Of a stretch of 64,000 bases of DNA, positions 18,039 to 28,500 are shown piece by piece. Source of the DNA: an uncultured Flavobacteriaceae bacterium. GTDB taxonomy: Bacteria > Bacteroidota > Bacteroidia > Flavobacteriales > Flavobacteriaceae. Made by a program: the position numbers and the translations under genes. The stretch covers positions 124,001-188,000 of the forward strand of contig CANLWN010000003.1 of the NCBI GenBank assembly GCA_947494825.1. Reading direction: 5' to 3'. How positions within the stretch are numbered: position 1 is the stretch's first letter; every line of letters starts with the position of its first letter. Under the pieces are notes generated by a model that worked only from the letters and a program-made list of their open reading frames with translations, did no database searches and was not told the origin of the DNA.

Positions 18039-18243
18039 TTGCCCGAAATCGAGGAAATTTGATCATCCACAACGGATAAGCTGTAGCTCTTGTTGTATTT
18101 TTCTTATTTTTAGAAGGTTTTGCATCTCTTAAGTCCAAGGTATAAACCTCTTGGATTGAGGCATTTATTCCATACATTGAAAAAAAACGGCATGGAAATT
18201 GTACTTCCCCGAGTGAATACTATTTCCAACCAAAACAACACTT

Positions 18244-19968
18244 ATGAGAACGCTTTACACCACCTTGTTTTTTTTGACCGCCCTTACATTCAATCAACTA
18301 AGCCAGGCACAATGTTCGGAAATTTACTTCTACAGGACCAACGGCTTTCAGAGCAAAAGAGCGGTGACCCTATATCACAACGGGAAGGAATTGGCTACCA
18401 TAAATGCGGGTGAGCGGTACAAGGCTACGGTCTGCAACACCAATGCCCTGGAATTTGTGGTACGGACCAGTGAAAAGGACATGGTTCCCAGTAAGGTAGA
18501 TCTTAAACCGAAAAACAATACCAATTACTATCTAAAGGTTTCCTGTGCGGCAGGCGTTGAGATAGCTTCCATTAAGGTCCAGGAGCCCACGAAGGGAAAA
18601 AAGGATATAAACAACGGAAACAAGTTTCTCTCCGAACTTAAAATCATAAGCATAGGGGAAAGTGCCGTGGTCCAAGGTAGTGGTACCAGCCAGACTTCCT
18701 TTCAGGCCAGTGGCGGGGGACAGGCTTTTGAACCCGTTCAGATTATTGACAACTTCAAGTTTGAGATTACCGAGATGGTAAAGGCAGGGGAGATGATGAC
18801 CCTGTCCTATAAGATAACCAACTTGTCAGCGGAAGATCGGCGGCTCGAAACGTGCGCGAACATGATTTATTTCTATGATGACCTAGGTAATTTGAGCTTT
18901 GCGAAAAAGGTATGTTTGGCCAACTCCTGTTCTAACCCTCCCAGTTGGATGAAGACCTTAAGTGTCTCTTCAAAATACGCGTGCCATAGCAAGGTAAATT
19001 CCAATGCCATTATGCCTTCGGGAATTCCCCTGAACGGCCAAATCACCATACAGAATATTAATAAGCGGGCCGCCAAATTTGTCCGGGGCACCGTTTGGTT
19101 CAAATCGGAGGTGGCCTACAAGATCGATTATTTCAATATGGAATTTCCCAAGGTGGTAGATGCCAACAACCCGTACAAAAGAAACTTTGGTGCACAATCC
19201 ATTGAACTTATGGAAGCCTCCCGGGACAGTATTAGTACCTATGTCCGCTTTAAACATACCAACTCAGGGTCAGAACCTTATCCCTCAAAAGTCAAGGCCG
19301 GCCTGGTATATGACGATCAGGGCAATCAACATACCTTGGACGGCATGTCCCTTATTTCCAAGGACAAGCGCGTGAACAACCGTCCTTATTTTAAGGGTTG
19401 GGACCTCGTGGTAAACCCAAATAGTGCTTCTGAGATGTATGCCATATTGGATAAGATTCCGCCAGCGGCCTCCGAAATTAGAAGGATAACCCTGAGCTTT
19501 GAAGGTTTTAGCCTGTCCTGGGAGAACATCCCCATAGCGGGCGGTGCGGCCATAAAACAACCAGGGCCTGAATATATACCCTATACGGACTTTGAAAAAA
19601 AGGTACGGGGCAATGAAAATGTACTCGGCACCAAGGTTATCCTGAAAAAAATCCATTTTTCCACGGGGAGCGATGTTATTTTAAAGAATTCCCACGGACA
19701 GTTGGATCAGTTGGGAGATCTATTGAACCTCAACAGCAGCCTCAAGGTAGAAGTATCTGGTCATACGGATGACGTTGGAGACGATCTGTCCAATATGCTG
19801 CTTTCCCAGAAAAGGGCCGATGCCATCAAATATTATCTGATAGGAAAATCGGTGCTGCCGAACAGGATCATCAGTATTGGTAAGGGGGAAAACGAACCTA
19901 TACAGGAAAACACCAGCGCTGCCGGCAGGCAGGAGAACAGGCGGGTAGAGCTTACCGTGGTGGAATAG
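18244..19968 (+). CDS. OmpA-family protein with N-terminal DUF-type region
   Basis: Exported envelope protein that probably binds peptidoglycan. Signal peptide about 1-22 (LSQAQ). The middle (about 25-460) is a set of beta-rich domains of no recognised family. The C-terminus (about 470-574) is an OmpA-like domain: FSTGSDVILKNS, then VEVSGHTDDVGDDLSN, where the peptidoglycan-binding Asp and Arg positions are kept (HTDDVG, and QENRRVELT at the end). At 574 aa it is a long OmpA relative. It stands alone between a 205-base upstream gap and the convergent tonB gene. Confidence 0.85.
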   Translation: MRTLYTTLFFLTALTFNQLSQAQCSEIYFYRTNGFQSKRAVTLYHNGKELATINAGERYKATVCNTNALEFVVRTSEKDMVPSKVDLKPKNNTNYYLKVSCAAGVEIASIKVQEPTKGKKDINNGNKFLSELKIISIGESAVVQGSGTSQTSFQASGGGQAFEPVQIIDNFKFEITEMVKAGEMMTLSYKITNLSAEDRRLETCANMIYFYDDLGNLSFAKKVCLANSCSNPPSWMKTLSVSSKYACHSKVNSNAIMPSGIPLNGQITIQNINKRAAKFVRGTVWFKSEVAYKIDYFNMEFPKVVDANNPYKRNFGAQSIELMEASRDSISTYVRFKHTNSGSEPYPSKVKAGLVYDDQGNQHTLDGMSLISKDKRVNNRPYFKGWDLVVNPNSASEMYAILDKIPPAASEIRRITLSFEGFSLSWENIPIAGGAAIKQPGPEYIPYTDFEKKVRGNENVLGTKVILKKIHFSTGSDVILKNSHGQLDQLGDLLNLNSSLKVEVSGHTDDVGDDLSNMLLSQKRADAIKYYLIGKSVLPNRIISIGKGENEPIQENTSAAGRQENRRVELTVVE

Positions 19969-20020
19969 TGCCCGCCCAAACCCCGTACTAAGGGGTTGAA
20001 CAGGCCCATATATGCCGGTC

Positions 20021-20821
20021 TTAATGGTGCAATCGGAAGTTGATCGGAATATAGAAGGATACGTTTACCGCCTTGCCGTCCTTTTTTCCAGGCATCATTT
20101 TGGGGAGTTTACTTATAATGCGTTCCGCCTCCCTCTCCATGCTGCGCGTAGGGCCCCGCATTTCAATATGCCCAATGGAACCGTCCTTGCCTATTCTAAA
20201 AAGTACATGCACCTTCCCTTCGTTCCCCTGCATTCTATCCAGTTCTGGATAGTTAAATACCCGTTGCACATGCCTGGTCATTTTTCGTTGAAAACAACCT
20301 TTGCGTTCTTCCAAGCTTACCTTTTCGCAGCCAGGGAAAACAGGCACTTCTCTAAGTGCATCAATGGGAACTACAATGTCTTCCTCCGGAGGTATATAGG
20401 CAATGGAATCCAGCGGAATATGGTCCCCCTCACCATCAGTGGCGGGCTGTACAACATCGGGGCCTGGATCTAGTTCCCCACCTGTCTTGGATATAATAAG
20501 CTTCGTAGGGTTTGTGACCTTCTTGGGCACCACCACTTTCTCCTTTTCAATCTTGATCTTCTCCAGTTCCGGATAGTATTCCGGTGCAATCTCGGTCAAC
20601 ACATCGTTGGGGACCGTGGTAGTTTTTGTGGTTTCAAAAAACGCTTCCATCCCAAAATACACCATGATCAGTGCGAGTATGAGTCCGATCTGAAAATGGA
20701 TAAAACCGTTTTTTCGTAAATTTACCTCCTGTTTGCCCAACTTGTTTTGGGCATACGAGGTTGCTTCGGTCTTGTTCCCATGGCCGTGGGAAGCAACACC
20801 AATTGTGTTCTTTTTTTTCAT
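20021..20821 (-). CDS. TonB energy transducer
   Basis: Inner-membrane anchored protein that passes proton-motive energy to outer-membrane transporters. A cytoplasmic N-terminus (1-42) is followed by one helix (about 44-62), a Pro/Val/Glu-rich periplasmic linker and a C-terminal TonB domain. That domain includes KVHVLFRIGKDGSIGHIEM (about 198-216) and KLPKMMPGKKDGKAV, typical of the Bacteroidetes TonB family. 266 aa. It shares its plan and C-terminal motifs with the TonB gene upstream, from which it is separated by a strong terminator, so each is likely transcribed on its own. No ExbB/ExbD genes are nearby. Confidence 0.9.
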   Translation of the reverse strand: MKKKNTIGVASHGHGNKTEATSYAQNKLGKQEVNLRKNGFIHFQIGLILALIMVYFGMEAFFETTKTTTVPNDVLTEIAPEYYPELEKIKIEKEKVVVPKKVTNPTKLIISKTGGELDPGPDVVQPATDGEGDHIPLDSIAYIPPEEDIVVPIDALREVPVFPGCEKVSLEERKGCFQRKMTRHVQRVFNYPELDRMQGNEGKVHVLFRIGKDGSIGHIEMRGPTRSMEREAERIISKLPKMMPGKKDGKAVNVSFYIPINFRLHH

Positions 20822-20874
20822 AATAATACGTTTTAGAAATTGTTATTATTATGTTAAAACACAAGAAGCGTACC

Positions 20875-20907
20875 AAAAAAAATCCCGGGCCTAGGCCCGG
20901 GATTTTT
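20875..20907. terminator. Strong bidirectional terminator between two tonB genes
   Basis: A perfect 22-base palindrome (20882-20903) of mostly G/C is flanked by an A-run on its left and a T-run on its right. It can therefore end transcripts from either direction. It lies 22 bases past the stop of the upstream minus-strand tonB gene. Confidence 0.9.
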
Positions 20908-20928
20908 GATATATATCGTAGTGAATTT

Positions 20929-21633
20929 TTACTGCAACTTAAAGGTAATCGGTATACTAAAGGGTACCCTTACCGCTCTGCCCCGTTGTTTTCCTGGGGT
21001 CATTTTGGGAAGCTTTCCAATAATCCTAGCGGCTTCCTTTTCCAAATTTTTATCCGGTCCGCGCATTCTAACGTTACCGATACTGCCATCTTTTTGGATG
21101 GTAAATATAACGTTTACCCTGCCTTGAACACCCATTTCCTGAGCTATCTCAGGATAACGGAAGTTCTTACGGATGTGCTTTTGCATCATTTCGTTAAAAC
21201 AGGCCCTTTTATCACTCTTCCTTTCACATCCAGGAAAAATGGGTACGTCCTCAATAACGGCAAAAGGAACATCAACATCCTCCTCAACTTCTTCCACTTC
21301 CACATCCTCTACCTCAATAATTTCCTCTTCCTGACTGGTCTCCGTGGATTCTATCACCGTTTCCTCTACCTCTTCCTCATCTTCAACAACTTCAATTACC
21401 TCAGGAGCTGCTGGTGGTGGCGGAGGTGGAGGTGTCTTTATCTGTTCTGTCATTGGAACTTCCTCATCCAATTCATCTTCCACATTCAAGGTATAGTCAA
21501 AATTACCATCATCCTCGTACGTCTTCCACTCCAAACCTCTCCACACTAAAAGCATGACAACAGCCAAGCCAATAACGAAATAGAGGCTACTATTTCTAGT
21601 TAAATCAGCTTTTGGATTCTTTTTTGGTTCCAT
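20929..21633 (-). CDS. TonB energy transducer
   Basis: Second TonB paralogue, 234 aa. One membrane helix (about 17-33) follows a Lys-rich cytoplasmic start (MEPKKNPKADLTRN). The linker is extremely acidic, with long runs of Glu/Val and a short poly-Pro segment (about 68-76). The C-terminal TonB domain contains GRVNVIFTIQKDGSIGNVRM and IGKLPKMTPGKQRGRAV. The acidic rather than Lys/Pro-rich linker differs from proteobacterial TonB but is common in Bacteroidetes. Ends at the terminator hairpin 20875-20907. Confidence 0.9.
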   Translation of the reverse strand: MEPKKNPKADLTRNSSLYFVIGLAVVMLLVWRGLEWKTYEDDGNFDYTLNVEDELDEEVPMTEQIKTPPPPPPPAAPEVIEVVEDEEEVEETVIESTETSQEEEIIEVEDVEVEEVEEDVDVPFAVIEDVPIFPGCERKSDKRACFNEMMQKHIRKNFRYPEIAQEMGVQGRVNVIFTIQKDGSIGNVRMRGPDKNLEKEAARIIGKLPKMTPGKQRGRAVRVPFSIPITFKLQ

Positions 21634-21686
21634 AATAATTCATTTTAATGTTTGCTAATTTAATTATTTATTTACTAAAAAAACAA

Positions 21687-22091
21687 TTAATTCTTCCATT
21701 TTAACCGCCTTTTCCCCGAAAATATAATTTTTATGGCAATGGCTCCCAGCAAAGCACCGAGGGTATTTGCCAAAACATCATAAAAATCGCCTTCCCTATG
21801 CGTCGTGAATTCACTTTGAATACCCTCAATAAGTATACCATAAAAAATAGCGAAGCCCACAGCAATGCCCAAGGCTTTTAACGAATCCACTTTTTCCCGG
21901 GCCATTTCCCATAAGGTACGATACCCCAATACGGTAGCCACAAAATAGAAAGTGAGGTGGGTAAGCTTGTCCATATGTGGGATTTCAATACCCAAGCTAA
22001 GGTCATCATCCGGGAAGGAAACCAGGCTCAAGAGGGTAATGAACACCATCCAGCCAGTAAAAAAAAACGTGCCCAAACGCGTTTTAGGCAC
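21687..22091 (-). CDS. VanZ family membrane protein
   Basis: Small polytopic membrane protein of 134 aa with four helices. The conserved VanZ elements are visible: [10 protein letters not shown] near residue 40, GILIEGIQ near 85, and the final R/E-containing block [18 protein letters not shown] (about 98-115). VanZ relatives have unclear roles; the founding member gives low-level teicoplanin resistance. The start overlaps the end of gcvH by 8 bases, so the two are co-translated, although no functional link is known. Confidence 0.88.
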   Translation of the reverse strand: MPKTRLGTFFFTGWMVFITLLSLVSFPDDDLSLGIEIPHMDKLTHLTFYFVATVLGYRTLWEMAREKVDSLKALGIAVGFAIFYGILIEGIQSEFTTHREGDFYDVLANTLGALLGAIAIKIIFSGKRRLKWKN

Positions 22092-22464
22092 CTATCAATT
22101 CCTTGTATTGCGCATCAGAAAGCAGGCCTTCTTTTTGCGAAGCGTCGTTGATCTTTATTTTGATCATCCATCCTTCCCCGTACGGGTCCGAGTTTACTTT
22201 TTCTGGCTCTTCTTCCAAGGCCTCGTTAAATGCTACGATCTCTCCGCTGAGGGGCAAAAAAAGATCGGAAACCGTTTTAACCGCTTCCACGGTTCCAAAG
22301 ACCTCGTCCTTGTCCAGGGTCTCGTCCAGTGTTTCCACTTCCACATAAACAATATCGCCTAATTCTCCCTGGGCAAAATCGGTTATTCCTACGGTGGCAA
22401 TATCCCCTTCGATGCTGACCCATTCATGGTCCTTGGTATACTTTAATTCGGATGGTATGTTCAT
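22084..22464 (-). CDS. gcvH: Glycine cleavage system H protein
   Basis: Lipoylated carrier that shuttles the aminomethyl group between the P, T and L proteins. The lipoyl-lysine is K63 in [12 protein letters not shown]. The flanking [14 protein letters not shown] and the C-terminal [10 protein letters not shown] are typical, and 126 aa is the family length. P and T proteins are not in the window. An exact flavobacterial promoter lies 25 bases upstream. The gene overlaps vanZ downstream. Confidence 0.97.
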   Translation of the reverse strand: MNIPSELKYTKDHEWVSIEGDIATVGITDFAQGELGDIVYVEVETLDETLDKDEVFGTVEAVKTVSDLFLPLSGEIVAFNEALEEEPEKVNSDPYGEGWMIKIKINDASQKEGLLSDAQYKELIGA

Positions 22465-22488
22465 TTATCTGTCTATTTGTTGAGGAAA

Positions 22489-22519
22489 CAAATGTAACGG
22501 ATTATCCCTAGGAATTCAA
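22489..22519 (-). promoter_or_regulatory. Promoter of gcvH-vanZ
   Basis: On the minus strand, TTG (22519-22517, within a T-run) is followed after 20 bases by TACATTTG (22496-22489), an exact match to TTG-N17-23-TAnnTTTG. The expected start of transcription is near 22482, leaving a leader of about 20 bases before the gcvH ATG, too short for a glycine riboswitch. Confidence 0.65.
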
Positions 22520-22599
22520 AAAAAGTAGTCGTGAAAATTATCCGGACAAGCCCCTAAAAATTCTGATCAAACCAGGCTGCGATACCTGCGCCACAGGGC

Positions 22600-25500
22600 C
22601 TAGTTCCCAAAATTGTATCGAATGGTGAACCCTGTATTTATCGTTGTCTGCGGAAAAGCCGTGGAAACTGCAAACTGGGAAAAGGAATGGTCGTAGAAGA
22701 AGAGCGCGTTCAGGTTCTTATTGAGCGCATAATCTGCCGTAAATTTTATGGACAGGAGGTTCTGGCCAGAGGTAATCTGATTGTTGTCTATGTCCAAATT
22801 TCTAATGATGGTAATATTGTCCCTGAGGGTCACATCGGCCTTCAGGTTTAGATCGCCCTTTAGCCGCTGTTTTTCACCGCCGATATTGGTTACAATCTTC
22901 ACGTCCTTGAACCGATAGCCCAATCCGACCGTATATTCCTTCCCATTGATTTCCGTCAAAAGGTTGTTGTCAAAGCTCAGTGAGAGTGCCCTATCGGTTC
23001 TTACCTCGGCAAGGACGCTCAAGGAATTTTTCATTTCAAAATCCACACGCATCAAGGGGTTAAACTGATCCGTAAGCACCACATTGTTTATAATATTTTC
23101 CGGCAGGAAATTACCGGTTTCAGGGTCTATTGTGGTATTCTGCCGTTCCAGATTGGTTTGGAAGGAATTAATACTGTACGAGGCCCTATACCCGTGACTT
23201 ACGGAAAAACGTTTGAACTTCTTTTTGAACCACTTGTTCCGCATTAGCCCGGTATACTTAATGTTCCAGTTGGGAATGGGTATTTCCCTAAAGGCATCCA
23301 GGTTCACCCGATCCACATTTTGACCGGTATAGGCCGCAAAGAAAGCGGGCAGGAGCACATCCTGGCTGGTCTTGCCATAACGCTCCGGAAAGCCATCGGC
23401 ATCGACCACACCGGTGCCCTGGTTCCTATCGGCGATCAATCTGTTGGCAATGGTAATCCTGTTGCTCTTAAAAGTCTCAAAGGTTTCGGAATCGAATTCA
23501 TCGCTTTTTCCAAAGGCCGTGCCGATCATCACCGTGGAGATACTGAAGCTACCAAAGGTATTCGGGGTCAGCGATATATATTCCCCGTTTTCTATATTGA
23601 AATTTTCCTGAAAGCTGCTCGAGGACTGTCGGTCTGCCACCAAATCTATAGTAAGGTCCGGAATAGGTTGGGCGGTGGCCGTTATATTCAATTGTCTGTT
23701 GGTCCGTTTTATAAACTGCTCGTTAAATTCGGGGAAGGTGGTCAACCATCCATTTCGGGCCGCCTCAAAACGCACATCGGCCTGGCTCCCGAAAATAAAT
23801 CCGAAGGTGGGCCTTGTGGTCCCAATAAAACCGACGGACTGTGTGTATCCCGGTAAGACTGTCCCATTGCTTTCGTTATAGTTCACATTAACCCGTTTCA
23901 CCATGGTCAACACATCCACTACGGTGTTAAAAAGACCGCTGGTCTTTCCTTTGGGTGCATTGCCTGCAGTCTGATCGGCCGGATTTCCGGCCTTGTCCCT
24001 TCGCACATTGGCGGTCGCCGCACCTTTACCGCTTCTTTTTTTCAATCCTATATAATCATAGAAACGTTGCATGCTAAGCGCTGCGGTCAGGTTATGCGTA
24101 TTAGCATTCTGAACCGTGCTGATGGAGACGTTTTCCTGTCCCGGGGTTTCCCGGATGACCTCGTTCAGGGCATCCCCTGCCCTTTGCCAATCAAAATTAC
24201 TGGTATAGGTATACTGTGCGTTGACAAAATCGAGGAAAGGTATTTTGTTCAATGGCAGTTCATAATTGATCTGCATCTGCTGTGAATGCCTGTTGGGTTC
24301 GCCTACGTCAAAGAAACCGTTCCAGATGTTAAGGCTGGGATCTATCAGGGAATTGGGGTTGCCCTCTTCCTCAAAATAGTTACGGACAATGTTGTTGTTG
24401 GATGCCGTTAGGTTTAGGCGCAGGGATCTCGTAATGCTATAATTCAACGCATATTGCCAATTAAAGAGGTAATTGCGCTGTTGTAGGAGCGGGAGCTCCA
24501 AGGCTTCCACGCCCGGCTCCAAAACATCCCTGAAACGCTGTTGATTGAAGGCGCGGTTAATATTTGAATTCACCGATACACTGGTGGGCAACAAATTAAA
24601 GTTCAACTCCTTGAGCCATTTCCAGTAGGCTCCCCTGAACAGGGAGTCTTTTTTGGCAAAGGGCTCCACTGAAACCGGCTTAAAATTGTGATTGTACACA
24701 AAACCGGTGACCACACTCTGGTCCCGTAAGCTCTCAATTTCAAAGTCGCGGTGATCGGTCTCGTTGTAGGAGTAGTTAAAGGTAAAGTTCTCGATATCGT
24801 AAAAATTGGCATCTGCCTCATCCCCTCTATTTTTTCGCACCCCTATGAGGTTAATACTGGTACGCTTGGTATAATCCTCGGCCTGTTCCTTTATGGTTTC
24901 GGCCTCCTCTGGGGTCGTTGCTGCGGCGATACGGTCGTCCAATTTAAGGTCGTCATAGACGGGGTCGAACTCGGGAGTGATCAACTGCTCCGATATCCCG
25001 TAGTTAAAGGGTATCTGAAGGCCCCACTTTTTGGGGAACAGTTGGCCCACGTTTATATTCGTGACCACATCATAAGAGATGGCATCCTCCCGCAAACGTT
25101 CATTGGGCATTTGGTCCAATGCGCCAAAGCCAGAAGTACTCCTACTGCCGGTAGCGGTTACATTGGCAAAATCCGCCATGTTGGCGTCAAGGGCTGCAAC
25201 GGCGGCCCATCCCCCATTGTTGTCCAGACCGGCCAAGCGCAGTTCATTGTACCATACCTCTCCCCTAGCGGGCAGGTTATCTATATTCTTTACCCCCACC
25301 ATCATACCGCGTATGCTTCCTAGCGAAGGATTACCCTGTATCCCGATACGTATTCTGCCCAAGGTCCTTGGGGCAAACTCATCTACCGGCACCACGGCTC
25401 CATCGATTACCTCGTAAAAATTAAGGTTGCTCAGATTCTGATTGGCTATGCCTTCGGTCTTTACCTTTCTCAGGTCTTCCAAGGAAATATCCAATTCGTT

Positions 25501-28500
25501 TACCTCGGGCCACACATCATCCGGGGAAGCGGCCCCAAACTGCGTAAACTGCAGGGGTAGTTCTATCTGATAGAAATTTTCGGAGAAATCCGTTCCGATC
25601 CGCAAAAAGCCGACCAGGGGGGTCTCATCGTCCACATAATCGCCTTCACTGATCTCCTCGGCGTGCATGAACATTTTCAGTTTTTCGTATTGGCGCACGT
25701 CTATATTGACATTCTTGAAAACCCCTCGGGAATCCTCAGGTTCCAAATTTTCGACCTTAACGGATAGCGACTGTTCGTTCTGCCGGATAATGGTATTGTT
25801 GTTGTTCAGCTGTTCCCGTACCACTCCGGGAGGAAGTACGTAGGGAATAGGTATCCGCGCATTGTTTTCTTCCACGTTCACTGCGTTTACGTCTACCACC
25901 GTGCCATCATCGGCTGGATCGTCCTCGTTGTTTTGTAGGGTCCTGGTATAGGTTCTCCAATCGCCCCGCACCAAATCCAAGGTAGCAAACCGCAGGACCA
26001 CATCATCGTTGAAGCCTGTGAGGTACATCCGCATAAAGCTTATGGATCGGAAATCGGTAATGCCACCAATAGCATCGGTAAAATCGTTCAATGGAATCTT
26101 GTATTGGATCCAGCGTCGGTTTAACTGCGTTCCATTCTGCAAGGTGGGGGTGACCCCTTCCCTGATATCGGTCACGTATTGGTCGTCTATAGTGGTATTC
26201 GGACCTATGGGTATGCGATATTCGTAATAGCTGTTCACGGTATTCATGGTAAGGTCGCGGTCCACATCCTCTACATCGGGCAAGGTTGTTGAGCCCCTAT
26301 CCGTATTGCTCACCGCTACCGGTGAATTTCCGTCGGTATTGTTAAAATCAAAGTAGCGTTCCAAAATACCGCCTTCGCGGTTAAGATAGTATTGATAGTT
26401 GTCCAAAGCGGGATCCGGACCACCATTATTGGTATATATGGCCGCCTCATCGGCATCGTTCAAACCATCGAATCCAATATCCTGGAGGCCCCTATTGGTC
26501 TCATCCGCATCAAAGGCATAGACCAGGGATTGTGTAGACGGTACCCGTCCCCAAACCGTGGGCGCGGTGAGGTCGTTGCTGTTTACCCCAGGCAGACCGT
26601 TTTCGTACTGTTTTCTGCCATCCTGTAGGATATCCTCGGAAATATTCCCCAAATTGATAACCAGTTCACCCGTTGCGGTCGTTGTCCCATCCACATAGGG
26701 GTCCAACACCCAAAACTGCACAAACTCCACGTTGGACTGCTCAAAATTGGTACTGCTCAGCGATCGCATGATACCTGCCCATTTTTCGTTGGGTTGTTCG
26801 CCGGGAAAGTTAGGGTTATCGTTGTAGGGGCCCTTTTGATTGGGATAATAGGCAAGGTCCAAGGTATTCTGCACCGTGGTCTGCCCTTGGGCAATATCTA
26901 CCTGGGGGAAAACCTCATCTATAAATATGCGTCGCGTCTCGTTTGTGGAAACATCGTTGTCACTTACCCCTGCGGGCCGTTGGTTCGTATAAAAAATTGG
27001 GTCTATGGTATACCATGCCATTTTGGCCCGTTCATATCCGGTTTCGAGGTCCGATTCCCCTTCGTCCAAAAATTCCAGAGGCGGACTGGCCAGTGCCCAG
27101 CCCAGGGAGGACCGTATGTCTATCAACGCTTGGGCGCCTTCAAAATCATCGATATAGGTGGTGGTCTCCCCTTGAAAATCCGCATTCTTGGGCGAATTGG
27201 GCTTTAAAAAAGCCACCTCTCCCCGTACCGACAAATTGGAGGGTACATCCGTATCTATATTGGGCAGTTTGTTTACTAGGCGCGTCAGAAAGGGAATCTC
27301 CGTTGAAAAATTTCCGTTTAGACCAAATATGGTGTTGTTCACCGGTTCTACCCCAAAGTTAGACTTTTGGGTCAGGGGTCTTTCATTGAGGTTTAAAAGT
27401 GTTCCGCCCAGGACAAAATTCTTATTGAATTGGTGTTCCACATTGATTCCTGTAAACCTCCTGGTCTGTTGCCCAAAAACGGCGTTGTTTTCCACGGAGA
27501 TATTGATGGGGGTATTGGAGGCCTCCAAACTTGGGTCCAGGATCTGCACCGTACCCGCCTGATAATTTACCGTATAATCTATGCCCTCCTGCAGTTGTCG
27601 CCCCCCGGCGGTAACCCGTACCGAACCCCGTGGCACGTTGAACGCCCCAATGGGAATACCACTGCTGCCCTGGGATTTGTAACGCCCCTTGAGCAAAAAT
27701 CTATTTTTCTCGGCATCCTGCAGAGACGCCGCTTTGGTCAAGGCATACAGGTTTCTGAAAACATATCGCTGCTGATTCTGGTTGTAGCCCTGATCGTTGT
27801 CCACATCATAGATACCCCCGCCCAATAAATCGAACAGGAATTCCCCAAAGGGTTCCACTTTAGTAAATATGATGTTCCCCGATTGGGTATCAATGGTGAT
27901 TCCAGGCACAAAGTCAAAAAAGCCGTCACCTCCGGGTTGCACGTCATTGTAGACGTTTAAACGGTCCAAATTGAATACATCCAACAAAATACGATCTTCC
28001 AGGGGTACCGGACCGGTTACCGGAAACGGCTCCACAGGGGTAATATAATTTCTAGGTGTGGGATCTGAATAGAGGATATTCATTTTAAAATCTTCCTGGC
28101 TCAATTGAAAAGCACCAGTAGAGTATATGTTCTTCATCATCAGATCCCAAATGGGATCGCTGACATTGGTGATATTACTCTTGAGCAATTTCAGTACCAG
28201 GGTGTTGTTATTGATGATGGGATTTACCCCTGGTGCAACGGTGGTGGCATCTATGCTTCCGTTCGCGAATTCACCCACTTGGTACACTTCCCCATTAAAG
28301 GTGTATTGGTAGGCCACTGCAAGCACCTCATCATTGCTCAAACGCTGGTTTAGCGAAAGGTAGCCCAATTGGGTGTTGAACTGATAGTCCCTGCCCTGTT
28401 CCAACTTTCTGGCATTTTCCAGAATGGCGTAATCAAAGCCTTGGTTGGCCACGTATCCCGTGGATATATTAAATCCGTTGTCTACCGTGGCAATATCCCG

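Noticed and set aside
22465-22599. Glycine riboswitch ahead of gcvH
   Set aside because: The exact promoter at 22489-22519 leaves a leader of about 20 bases, with no room for an aptamer.
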